NCBI GenBank assembly: GCA_036258055.1
Contig: DATAEK010000002.1
Span: forward strand, 1 to 23,561
Source: DATAEK01 sp036258055
GTDB taxonomy: Bacteria; Acidobacteriota; Vicinamibacteria; Vicinamibacterales; 2-12-FULL-66-21
DNA: 23,561 nt
Reading direction: 5' to 3'
The notes beneath the pieces are model-generated. The model made no database searches and was not told where the DNA came from. It saw only the letters and a list, made by a program, of their open reading frames with translations. Below are positions 6,912 to 14,499 of the stretch, piece after piece. A program made the position numbers and the translations under genes. Numbering within the stretch: the stretch's first letter is position 1; each line of letters begins with the position of its first letter.

Positions 6912-9329
6912 ATGAGACCCTTCAGAATTCTGCTCGCCTCGGTTGTCGTCGCGGTCGCCTTCGCCGGCGGCGCGGCGTGGACGGTCGATCAACACGCGAT
7001 TCCCGTGAAGGTTGCCGACAAGGTTCCCTCACAGGCACGGCCGTTCCGCCTCGAGGACGTTCGTTTGCTGGACGGGCCGTTCAAGACGGCGATGCAGCTC
7101 GATCAGCAGTACCTTCTGAGCCTCGACCAGGATCGCCTTCTCCACAACTTCCGCGTCACGGCCGGACTGCCGTCGACCGCGACACCACTTGGCGGATGGG
7201 AATCTCCGGAAACCGAGCTGCGCGGCCACACGATCGGCCATTACCTGTCGGCGCTCGCGATCATGTACGCGAGTACCGGCGATGCGCGGTTCAAGACCCG
7301 CGCGGACAGCATGGTCACCGAGCTCGGGAAGGTCCAGGATGCGGAGGCGAAGAAGTTCAACCCCGGCTACCTGTCGGCGTTCCCCGAGGAGTTCTTCGAC
7401 CGCGTCGACGCCCGCCAGCGCGTGTGGGCGCCCTACTACACGATTCACAAGATCATGGCCGGCCTGCTCGAGGTCTATCAGCTCTGTGGCAACCAGCAGG
7501 CGCTCGACATCGTGAAGAAGAAGGCAGACTGGGTGACGTTCCGCGTCGATCGCCTGACGGAAGAGCAGCAGCAGCGGGCAATGCAGACCGAGTTTGGCGG
7601 CATGAACGAGGTGCTGGCCAACCTCTACGCCGTCACCGGCGAGGCCAAGTACCTCGACACGGCGAAGAAATTCGACCACAAAGTGATCTTCGATCCGCTC
7701 GCGCGCGGTGAGGATCCGTTGAACCGCCTTCACGCGAACACGCAGATTCCGAAGATCATCGGTGCCGCACGCGAGTACGAGCTGACCGGCGATCCCCGGT
7801 ATCAGCAGATCGCCACCTTCTTCTGGGATCGCGTCGTCAATCACCGCTCCTACGTGAACGGCGGCCACAGCGACGGCGAGAGCTTCTTCCCGCCGGAGGA
7901 GTTCTCGCGTCATCTCGGGACCTCCAGCTCCGAGACGTGCAACACCTACAACATGCTCAAGCTCACGCGGCACCTGTTCTTCTGGCAGCCGTCAGCCGAG
8001 CGGATGGACTACTACGAGCGGGCCCTCTACAACCACATTCTTCCGTCACAGGATCCCAAGACGGGCATGATGATCTACTACTGCCCGTTCCGGCCCGGCG
8101 CCTTCAAGACCTACTCGACGCCGAACGACTCGTTCTGGTGCTGCGTCGGCACCGGCATCGAGAATCACGGCAAATACAACGACTCGATCTATTTCCACGA
8201 CGACGGGGCGCTGTACGTGAACCTGTTCATTCCGTCGGAGCTGACGTGGAAGGACAAAGGGTTGACGCTGCGGCAGGAAACGCGCTTCCCGCTCGAGGAA
8301 ACGACAAAGCTGACGATCGCGGCCGCGCCGTCCGGCTCGTTGACCATCAGAATCCGGCATCCGTTCTGGGCGAAGGCCGCGACCGTCGCCGTGAACGGGC
8401 GGGCGGAGAACATGACGTCAAAGCCAGGTTCGTACCTGACGCTCGAGCGCGCCTGGAAGGCCGGCGACATCATTCAGGTCACGCTGCCGATGTCTCTGCG
8501 GACGGAAGCGATGTCAGACAACCCGAAGATGGTCGCGTTCATGTACGGCCCGCTCGTGCTGGCGACGGATCTCGGCACGACCGGAATGAGCGCGGTCAAC
8601 CGGTTTGGACCGAACTCTCCCGGCCAGCAGATTGGACGCCTGCCGGCGGTCGAGATCGCATCGCTCGTTGCACCGGAAGTATCCCAACTGCCGTCGAAGA
8701 TCGCGCCAGTGGCTGGTCAGCCATTGACCTTCGAAACCAAAGGTCTCGGCCAGCCGCGAGACATACGCCTCGTGCCCTTCAACTCGATTCTCGAGTCGCG
8801 CTACAACGTCTACTGGACCGTTTACACGCCGTCAGAATGGGAGACGCGGAAGACCGAGCTCGCCGCCGCCGCGGCACGGCGGAAGGACGTCGAGAGCCGG
8901 ACGGTGGACAGCGTCGACGTCAACAACGACGCGAGTGAAAAGGCGCATCAGTATCAGGCCGGAGGCGCGCCGGCGCAGGGCAACAATCAGCAGGCCGCGG
9001 TCACCGAGGGCCAGATGTTCGGCCGCCGCTGGCGAGCCGCGCAGCGCGATGGGTCGATCAGCTACCAGCTCAAGATCGATCCCGCGAAGCCCGTGACGCT
9101 GGTGGCGACGTTCCTGGGGAGCGAAGGGCGGCGCCGCGAATTCGTCGTCCTGGTCGATGGTGAAAAGGTTGCAACCGACGGCCTCGAGTATCACCCGACC
9201 GAGCTCCTCGATCGTGAGTACAAGGTGCCGGAGCAGCTCACGAGGGGGAAGACCGCGATCACGGTGAAGATCCAGCCGCAGCCGCAGGCCGCGACCGGAT
9301 CGCTGTTCGAGATTCGAGTCGTGCAGTAG
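6912..9329 (+). CDS. GH127-type (DUF1680) secreted beta-L-arabinofuranosidase
   Basis: The product is 805 aa from the ATG at 6912, with an N-terminal hydrophobic signal (LLASVVVAVAFAGGAAW). The (alpha/alpha)6 barrel spans about 45-440 and contains the family active site. Cys-Cys 410-411 (SFWCCVGTGIENHG) and SSSETCNTYNMLKL (Glu341, Cys343) correspond to the zinc-thiolate site of Bifidobacterium HypBA1, in which one Cys is the nucleophile. Glu323 in GESFF matches its acid/base. Beta-sandwich domains follow, and a DUF6805-like C-terminal region (about 660-805). Characterised GH127 enzymes release L-arabinose from beta-linked L-arabinofuranosides, notably those on hydroxyproline of extensins. The neighbouring amidohydrolase gene begins 33 bp after the stop and is probably co-transcribed. 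The Shine-Dalgarno is weak. GH146 and GH142 relatives also contain DUF1680-like folds, so substrate is inferred. Confidence 0.88.
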   Translation: MRPFRILLASVVVAVAFAGGAAWTVDQHAIPVKVADKVPSQARPFRLEDVRLLDGPFKTAMQLDQQYLLSLDQDRLLHNFRVTAGLPSTATPLGGWESPETELRGHTIGHYLSALAIMYASTGDARFKTRADSMVTELGKVQDAEAKKFNPGYLSAFPEEFFDRVDARQRVWAPYYTIHKIMAGLLEVYQLCGNQQALDIVKKKADWVTFRVDRLTEEQQQRAMQTEFGGMNEVLANLYAVTGEAKYLDTAKKFDHKVIFDPLARGEDPLNRLHANTQIPKIIGAAREYELTGDPRYQQIATFFWDRVVNHRSYVNGGHSDGESFFPPEEFSRHLGTSSSETCNTYNMLKLTRHLFFWQPSAERMDYYERALYNHILPSQDPKTGMMIYYCPFRPGAFKTYSTPNDSFWCCVGTGIENHGKYNDSIYFHDDGALYVNLFIPSELTWKDKGLTLRQETRFPLEETTKLTIAAAPSGSLTIRIRHPFWAKAATVAVNGRAENMTSKPGSYLTLERAWKAGDIIQVTLPMSLRTEAMSDNPKMVAFMYGPLVLATDLGTTGMSAVNRFGPNSPGQQIGRLPAVEIASLVAPEVSQLPSKIAPVAGQPLTFETKGLGQPRDIRLVPFNSILESRYNVYWTVYTPSEWETRKTELAAAAARRKDVESRTVDSVDVNNDASEKAHQYQAGGAPAQGNNQQAAVTEGQMFGRRWRAAQRDGSISYQLKIDPAKPVTLVATFLGSEGRRREFVVLVDGEKVATDGLEYHPTELLDREYKVPEQLTRGKTAITVKIQPQPQAATGSLFEIRVVQ

Positions 9330-9362
9330 GCCGCAACCATCCCACGTTCCCCAGAGGGCACC

Positions 9363-11012
9363 ATGCGGAAGCTTCTTTCGATCCTGGCCATCGTCATGTG
9401 CTGCGCGGTTGTGCGCGCCCAGACTCCGCAACGGACGGCCGTGACGCCGCCTCAAGTCGGCCCGCAATCCGATCGCGATCCCTTGAACCCGGCTCCTCGA
9501 CGCCGGGCGGACGAAGGACGTGGACCATTCAAAGCGCTCGTCATCCGCGGAGCGTTTCTGATCGACGGGACGGGAGCGCCTCCGATCGGCCCGGTCGACA
9601 TCGTGATCGAAGGTAACCGGATTCAATCGGTGCGGGGCGCCGGCGCGCCGGGACTTCCGCTCCGATCGAATCGGACGCCCCAAACCGCCGATCTCGAGAT
9701 CGACGCGACCGGGATGTACGTGATGCCCGGCTTCGTCAGCCTGCACGAGCACGCGGGCGGCGCACCCAAGAACCCGGACATCGAGTATCCGTTCAAGCTG
9801 TGGCTCGCTCACGGCTACACGACGGTTCGCGGCGTGCCGCTGACCAACCACGCGATGGTCGTCAGCGAGCGCGAGCGCAGCAACCGGAACGAGATCGTCG
9901 CGCCCCGCATCATCAACTTCCAGCGGCCGGGCGCGGGCTGGGATAAAGGCGTTCCCGATACGCCGGAGCAGGCGCGCGAGTGGGTCCGATGGGGCACGGC
10001 CAACGGCCTGGACGGCCTGAAGCTCGGCGCCCAGCGTCCGGACATCATGGCGGCGCTCCTTGACGAGGCCAGGAAGCACAAGATGGGATCGACCGCTCAC
10101 TTGCAGCAGACCGGGGTCGCGCAGATGAACGCGCTCGTGGCGGCGAAGCTCGGACTGCAGACCGTCACGCATTTCTACGGACACTTCGAAGCGCTCCTCA
10201 AGGACTACGTCGTCCAGCCGTGGCCCGTCGATCAAATCAACGACGACGAGCAGATGCGGTTCGGACAGGTGGCGAGGCTGTGGGACAAGATCTACCCGCC
10301 GGGCAGCGACGAGTGGAAGGCATACCTGCAGGAACACCGCAAGCTCGGCACGACCTTCGATCCCACCATGACGGCGTACGCCGCCGGACGCGACCTGATG
10401 CGCATGCGCAATGCCGACTGGCATGCCCGGTACACCCTTCCGTCGCTCATGGACTTCTACTCCCCCAGCCGCAGCAATCACGGGTCGTACTGGTATTACT
10501 GGACGCTCGAAGACGAGATCGCGTGGAGAAACTTCTACCAGGTGTGGTTCCGGCTGTTGAACGACTACAAGAAAATGGGCGGCCGCGTGACGGCCAGCGC
10601 CGACGCGGCGTTCATCTACAACACGTATGGCTTCGGGAACATCCACGAGCTCGAACTGCTCCAGGAGGCCGGCTTCCATCCGCTCGAAGTCATCCAGGCG
10701 GCCACGTATAACCCTGCCATGACGCTGGCCGAAGCCAAGGGGGAAAGCATCGATCGCGGCGTGGTCCGGGCGGGACTGCTGGCGGATCTGGTCATCGTCG
10801 ATCAGAACCCGTTGAAGAACCTGAAGGTGCTCTACGGCACCGGTGCGTTGCGCTTGAACGATCAGACGGGCAAGCCCGAATGGATCGGCGGCATCAAGTA
10901 CACGATCAAAGACGGTATCGTGTACGACGCCAAGAAGCTGCTCGCTGATATCGCGGGGATGGTCGAGAAACAGAAACAAACGCGGAAGGTGACGACGCCG
11001 TCGCTGCAGTAA
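9363..11012 (+). CDS. Secreted metal-dependent amidohydrolase (imidazolonepropionase/prolidase-like)
   Basis: The product is 549 aa from the ATG at 9363, preceded by GAGGG at a good distance. It has a signal peptide (MRKLLSILAIVMCCAVVRAQ). A small beta domain precedes the TIM barrel (IRGAFLIDGTGAPP, DIVIEGNRIQSV). The binuclear metal site is complete: His128 and His130 (SLHEHAGG), Lys220 (DGLKLG, possible carboxylated lysine), His246 (STAHLQQ), His270 (VTHFYGH) and Asp414 (SADAAF). The C-terminus closes the beta domain (GLLADLVIVDQNPL). The family includes imidazolonepropionases and Xaa-Pro, Xaa-Arg or Xaa-Lys dipeptidases, so the sequence alone does not fix the substrate. The gene follows the GH127 gene by 33 bp and probably shares its transcript. 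It converges on the cyclophilin gene, with only 19 bp between stops and no obvious terminator. Confidence 0.85.
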   Translation: MRKLLSILAIVMCCAVVRAQTPQRTAVTPPQVGPQSDRDPLNPAPRRRADEGRGPFKALVIRGAFLIDGTGAPPIGPVDIVIEGNRIQSVRGAGAPGLPLRSNRTPQTADLEIDATGMYVMPGFVSLHEHAGGAPKNPDIEYPFKLWLAHGYTTVRGVPLTNHAMVVSERERSNRNEIVAPRIINFQRPGAGWDKGVPDTPEQAREWVRWGTANGLDGLKLGAQRPDIMAALLDEARKHKMGSTAHLQQTGVAQMNALVAAKLGLQTVTHFYGHFEALLKDYVVQPWPVDQINDDEQMRFGQVARLWDKIYPPGSDEWKAYLQEHRKLGTTFDPTMTAYAAGRDLMRMRNADWHARYTLPSLMDFYSPSRSNHGSYWYYWTLEDEIAWRNFYQVWFRLLNDYKKMGGRVTASADAAFIYNTYGFGNIHELELLQEAGFHPLEVIQAATYNPAMTLAEAKGESIDRGVVRAGLLADLVIVDQNPLKNLKVLYGTGALRLNDQTGKPEWIGGIKYTIKDGIVYDAKKLLADIAGMVEKQKQTRKVTTPSLQ

Positions 11013-11031
11013 CCGAGGGTCGCTACGTTTT

Positions 11032-11697
11032 CTACTTCTTGTCTACGCGCGCTTTGATGATGTAGTCCAGCTTCGGAAACTCTTTGAGTAACCAGGCATT
11101 CCCGCCGTCGAAGAGCGGATCCTGATGGCCGGCACGGATCCCGCCACCGGCGCGCTCGCCGTACTCGGCATAGAGCGAGTCGGCGACGTCCATGCCCTCG
11201 ACGACCTTCGCGAACGGCACGAACGGCTCCTGGTCGTGGGTCGCGCGGTTGTCACGCAGATTGATGAAGACCTGCGTGGTTCGCCCGTTCGGATCCTTGA
11301 AAGCGTAGGCGACCGTACCGCGGCCATTCGACTCACGGAAAGGATCGTCAGGAATGTTTCTGTTCCGCCAGGCCTTCGCAATCGCGGGATCACCATTGAT
11401 TCCGAACTGCGCCCACGTCGCCGCGCGGATGCGGAAGAATCGCGCACCGTCGTAATATCCCGCCTGTACCAGGCTGTAGAACCGATCCGCGCCGTGCGGC
11501 GCCCACTCGCGTCGCATCTGCAGGATCATCGGGCCCTTGTTCGTCTCGAGGGTGATGCGGCATTCATCCGGCGCGCGGAGATTGACGGCGGGATCGTCGG
11601 GGTTCAGCAGCACTGGCTGCTGACGCTCAGCAGCCAATGCCCAGGACAGCATGGCAATGCATAGCACGCACCCGAGCGCTCGATACATAGCCGACAT
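11032..11697 (-). CDS. Secreted cyclophilin-type peptidyl-prolyl cis-trans isomerase
   Basis: The product is 221 aa. The ATG at 11697 is used here; an ATG at 11688 would also give a complete signal peptide (YRALGCVLCIAMLSWALAAE), and neither has a clear Shine-Dalgarno. The cyclophilin fold spans about 46-215. Recognisable elements are ITLETNKGPM, DRFYSLVQAGYYDG, FFRI with Arg89 in the catalytic arginine position, GINGDP, GTVAYAF, TQVFINLRDN (Gln142 and Phe144 lining the proline pocket), and FVPFAKVVEGMDVADSLY. It should catalyse cis-trans isomerisation of Xaa-Pro bonds outside the cytoplasm, either in envelope protein folding or on imported substrates. It is convergent with the amidohydrolase gene and divergent from the Xaa-Pro peptidase gene, both linked to proline peptides by family. 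Confidence 0.9.
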   Translation of the reverse strand: MSAMYRALGCVLCIAMLSWALAAERQQPVLLNPDDPAVNLRAPDECRITLETNKGPMILQMRREWAPHGADRFYSLVQAGYYDGARFFRIRAATWAQFGINGDPAIAKAWRNRNIPDDPFRESNGRGTVAYAFKDPNGRTTQVFINLRDNRATHDQEPFVPFAKVVEGMDVADSLYAEYGERAGGGIRAGHQDPLFDGGNAWLLKEFPKLDYIIKARVDKK

Positions 11698-11746
11698 CTT
11701 ATGACGGCAGGCCGCCCGCCGGCCGGATCAAGCGGCGGGCGGGCAA

Positions 11747-11822
11747 GGCCAAAGGCCGTCGCGCGAAGCGCGTAAGAGCGCGTGGGGGTGGGGCCCCACG
11801 CGCATTGGAAGATGCTGACCTA
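11747..11822 (+). repeat. Dispersed GC-rich hairpin repeat, copy 1
   Basis: These 76 bp match 14426-14499 with about 93% identity, including one or two single-base gaps. The core GTGGGGGTGGGGCCCCAC (11782-11799) lies in a hairpin with a perfect 10-bp stem (GCGCGTGGGG/CCCCACGCGC) and a 6-nt loop. A second perfect 10-bp hairpin lies just upstream (11712-11721 with 11733-11742). The copy occupies most of the 193-bp gap between the divergent cyclophilin and peptidase genes. The 18-bp core recurs inverted at 17548-17565. Confidence 0.85.
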
Positions 11823-11875
11823 ACCCGAGATACGATGAACGCATTCAGAACGGCCGGAAGCCGGAAGCGAACCAC

Positions 11876-11890
11876 AAGGAGCCAACATCC
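11876..11890 (+). promoter_or_regulatory. Ribosome binding site of the Xaa-Pro peptidase gene
   Basis: AAGGAG lies about 9 bases before the ATG at 11891 and fixes that start. The twin-arginine motif follows directly in the protein. Confidence 0.7.
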
Positions 11891-13183
11891 ATGCGTGTAT
11901 CCCGTCGCAAATTCGTCGGCGCTGGAGCCGCCGCAGCTGCTGCAGCCGCTGCTCCAGCCGTCAATGCTCAGCGTCAAGGTCGCGGCAGCACCGGCGAGGC
12001 CGGCGAGATACCGGCATCACTCCGCGAGTTGAAGCCGCTGCCCGGGCAGGCAGTCCCGATTTCCGACAACGAGCGGAATGCGCGCATCGAAAAGGCGCGA
12101 AAGCTCATGACCGACAATGGCATGGGCGCCATCGTCCTCGAGCCCGGCACGAGCATGACGTACTTCACGAACGTCCGGTGGGGACTGAGCGAGCGCCCCT
12201 TCCTGCTCGTGATTCCCGCCAAAGGCGAGCTCGCGTACGTGACCCCCGGTTTCGAGGAACAGCGCGCGCGCGAGCTGACGGGGTCCGTCAAAGACGTGCG
12301 CGTGTGGCAGGAAGACGAGGACTGGGGAAAGGTCGTTGCTGGCATCCTGAATGATCGCGGCATCACGACCGGCAAAGTCGGCTTCGAGGAACGGGTCCGC
12401 TTCTTCATCGCCTACGGTGTGCACACGGCAACGCCGGCGGTTCAATTCACGCTGGCCACGCCGGTGACCGCCGGGTGCCGGATGATCAAATCACCCGCGG
12501 AGATTGCGCTGATGCAGCGCGCCAACGACATCACGATCGCGGCCTACAAGGCGGCGTTCGCCACGCTGCACGCCGGCATGACGCAGTTCGAGTTCCAGCG
12601 GAACGTCCGCATCGCATTCGAAGGGCTCGGCGGGCCCGGTGGATCCGCAGGTGCGCAGTTCGGCCAGTACTCCGCTTTCCCCCACGGCAGCATCACGCCA
12701 CAGCGGCTCAAGGACGGCGACGTCGTGCTCGTCGACGGGGGCTGTTCGATCGAAGGCTACCAGTCCGACATCACCCGCACGACCGTCTTCGGCACACCTT
12801 CGAAGCGGCAGGCGGACGTGTGGAACCTCGAAAAGGCGGCGCAGACCGCCGCGTTCAAAGCGGCGCAAGTCGACGCCACTTGTGAATCGGTGGATGCGGC
12901 GGCGCGCAAGGTGATCACCGACGCCGGCTTTGGACCGGACTACAAGGTTCCCGGCCTGCCCCACCGGACCGGTCATGGCATCGGCATGGACGGCCACGAG
13001 TGGACGAACTTCGTTCGCGGGAACAAGACGCCGCTCGCACCGGGCATGTGCTTCAGCGACGAACCGATGATCGCCATCTACGGCGAGTTCGGCATCCGCC
13101 TCGAGGACTGTCTCTACATCACCGAGAGCGGCCCGAAATTCTTCACCCAGCAGAGCCCGTCGCTGGAGCAGCCGTTTACCTAG
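11891..13183 (+). CDS. Tat-exported M24-family Xaa-Pro aminopeptidase/dipeptidase
   Basis: The product is 430 aa. The N-terminus is a twin-arginine signal (MRVSRRKFVGAG followed by an Ala-rich stretch to AVNAQ), so the folded, metal-loaded enzyme is exported by Tat. The creatinase-like N-domain covers about 55-195. The pita-bread catalytic domain covers about 200-420, with all five metal ligands in place: Asp282 (VLVDGGC), Asp293 (SDITRT), His362 (HRTGHGIG), Glu391 (SDEPMI) and Glu405 (IRLED). Family members cleave Xaa-Pro bonds; creatinases share the fold, but the full metal set argues for a peptidase. It is upstream of and in the same direction as the LacI gene, but 134 bp and a strong hairpin separate them. 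Confidence 0.92.
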   Translation: MRVSRRKFVGAGAAAAAAAAAPAVNAQRQGRGSTGEAGEIPASLRELKPLPGQAVPISDNERNARIEKARKLMTDNGMGAIVLEPGTSMTYFTNVRWGLSERPFLLVIPAKGELAYVTPGFEEQRARELTGSVKDVRVWQEDEDWGKVVAGILNDRGITTGKVGFEERVRFFIAYGVHTATPAVQFTLATPVTAGCRMIKSPAEIALMQRANDITIAAYKAAFATLHAGMTQFEFQRNVRIAFEGLGGPGGSAGAQFGQYSAFPHGSITPQRLKDGDVVLVDGGCSIEGYQSDITRTTVFGTPSKRQADVWNLEKAAQTAAFKAAQVDATCESVDAAARKVITDAGFGPDYKVPGLPHRTGHGIGMDGHEWTNFVRGNKTPLAPGMCFSDEPMIAIYGEFGIRLEDCLYITESGPKFFTQQSPSLEQPFT

Positions 13184-13201
13184 GAATGCGCGAGTCGCTA
13201 T

Positions 13202-13262
13202 CCGCTGTCCGCCGTCCGCCGTCCGCTAACAGCATTCGCGGGCAGCGGGCAGCGGGCGGCGG
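13202..13262 (+). terminator. Long heptad-repeat hairpin after the peptidase gene
   Basis: The left arm 13202-13226 is built from 7-mers (CCGCTGT, CCGCCGT, CCGCCGT). The right arm 13238-13262 is built from GCGGGCA, GCGGGCA, GCGGGCG. In RNA of the plus strand 23 of 25 positions pair, 4 of them G-U, with one C-A mismatch per heptad, around an 11-nt loop. It starts 18 bp after the peptidase stop and ends 55 bp before the LacI start. There is no T-tract, so it is an unorthodox terminator or an mRNA-stabilising end. Confidence 0.5.
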
Positions 13263-13317
13263 CAAGCGACGCCGCCCACGGTCGATCCGACAGTGCTAGA
13301 CTCACCGTCGGCTCCCC

Positions 13318-14322
13318 ATGAACATCGCCGAAATCGCGCGGCGCGCGAGCGTGTCGACCGCCACCGTCTCGCGCACCATCAACCAGAGCGGCCCGGTGAA
13401 GGCCGCCACGGCGCGCAAGGTCTGGCGCGCGGTCGCCGAGCTGAATTACTACCCCAACAGCCACGCGCGCGCACTTGTTTCCGGACGGAGCCGGCTCCTC
13501 GGGCTCATCGTCTCCGACATCACAAACCCGTTCTTTCCTGAGCTGATTCGCAGCTTCGAGGCGCTGGCCATGCAGCAGCAGTACGACTTGCTGCTGACCA
13601 GCACCGACTACCAGACCAGCCGGATGACCGTCTGCCTGCGCCGTATGCTCGAACGGAAGGTCGACGGTGTCGCGATCATGACGTCCGAGATGGATCTCGG
13701 GCTGATCCGCGAGCTCTCGAGGCGTGGCGTACCGATCGTGTTCATGGACGTGGGCCAGATGGGACCGCGCATGAGCCACGTCTCGATCGACTACGGTAAT
13801 GGTGTCCAGCAGGCGGTGGCCCACCTCGTGGAGCTCGGACACAAGCACATGGCGTTCATCAGCGGCCCGCTCGACCTGCATTCGGCACGGACGCGACGCC
13901 AGGCATTCCTCGACGGTGTACGCCAGCATGGACTCCTGCCGGAGCGGCGTCTGGTCCGCGAAGGCACGCACACTGCCGACGGCGGGCACAAGGCGATGGT
14001 CTCTCTTCTCCGCCTCACTCGGCGCCCGACGGCCGTCGTCGCCTCGAACGACTGGACGGCCATCGGCGCCTTGCGCGCGATCCACGCCGCCGGCCTGCGC
14101 GTCCCCGAGGACATTTCACTCGTCGGGTTCGACGACATCCCGCTCGCGAGCTACACGAATCCCGCTTTGACGACGGTCCGCATGTCGGCGGCTGACGTCG
14201 GCGCTACGGCATTCCAGGCGCTGTTTCAGTTGATCGGCGGAGAGCGGCTTGAAGGAGACGTCTATCAGGTCGCGACGAAGCTGATCGTGCGAGAGTCAAC
14301 CGCCAAGCCGGCAAAACGCTAG
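13318..14322 (+). CDS. LacI-family transcriptional regulator, probable arabinose-locus repressor
   Basis: The product is 334 aa from the ATG at 13318, where the LacI helix-turn-helix begins (MNIAEIARRASVSTATVSRT). The hinge (LNYYPNSHARALVSG) follows, then the periplasmic-binding-protein-like ligand domain from about 60 (LLGLIVSDITNPFFPELIRS) to the end (VVASNDWTAIGALRAIHAAG, DISLVGFDDIPLASYTNPAL). This type binds palindromes with a central CG. Two identical CG-centred sites lie in front of the GH51 and receptor genes, making this the likely cognate regulator, with L-arabinose, an arabino-oligosaccharide or a pathway intermediate as inducer (inference). No copy of the site is visible before its own gene, so autoregulation is not supported. 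The gene converges on the HAD gene with a repeat element between. Confidence 0.93.
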   Translation: MNIAEIARRASVSTATVSRTINQSGPVKAATARKVWRAVAELNYYPNSHARALVSGRSRLLGLIVSDITNPFFPELIRSFEALAMQQQYDLLLTSTDYQTSRMTVCLRRMLERKVDGVAIMTSEMDLGLIRELSRRGVPIVFMDVGQMGPRMSHVSIDYGNGVQQAVAHLVELGHKHMAFISGPLDLHSARTRRQAFLDGVRQHGLLPERRLVREGTHTADGGHKAMVSLLRLTRRPTAVVASNDWTAIGALRAIHAAGLRVPEDISLVGFDDIPLASYTNPALTTVRMSAADVGATAFQALFQLIGGERLEGDVYQVATKLIVRESTAKPAKR

Positions 14323-14351
14323 ACAACAATCGGACGAATAGACGCGTCTTT

Positions 14352-14499
14352 GTCAGCATTTCTCACTGCGCGTGGGGGGAAGCCGCTAACGAGACGCCAG
14401 GCCGCGGCGGTTTGTGCCGCGGACAGGCCGAAGGCCGTCGCGCGACGCGCGTAAAGCGCGTGGGGGTGGGGCCCCACGCGCACTGAAAATGCTGACCTA
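14352..14499. repeat. Inverted-end (MITE-like) element containing dispersed repeat copy 2
   Basis: The left end GTCAGCATTTCTCACTGCGC (continuing to 14377) and the complement of the right end (14472-14496) agree at 24 of 26 aligned positions, with one gap and one mismatch. They enclose about 145 bp. The right half (14426-14499) is the second copy of the repeat at 11747-11822, with the same 10-bp hairpin around GTGGGGGTGGGGCCCCAC (14460-14477). The element lies between the convergent LacI and HAD genes, and its last bases supply the TAG stop of the HAD gene. It encodes no transposase. Confidence 0.75.

Noticed and set aside
8832..10979. 715-codon minus-strand open frame opposite GH127 and the amidohydrolase
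   Set aside because: It is antisense to two proteins with intact catalytic motifs and lies across their intergenic gap. Its composition (Arg, Val, His, Asp-rich, no domains) is that of a high-GC shadow frame.
13184..13317. LacI operator in front of the LacI gene itself
   Set aside because: I looked for TGTAA...TTACA-like palindromes here and before the GH127, isomerase and araB genes and found none.
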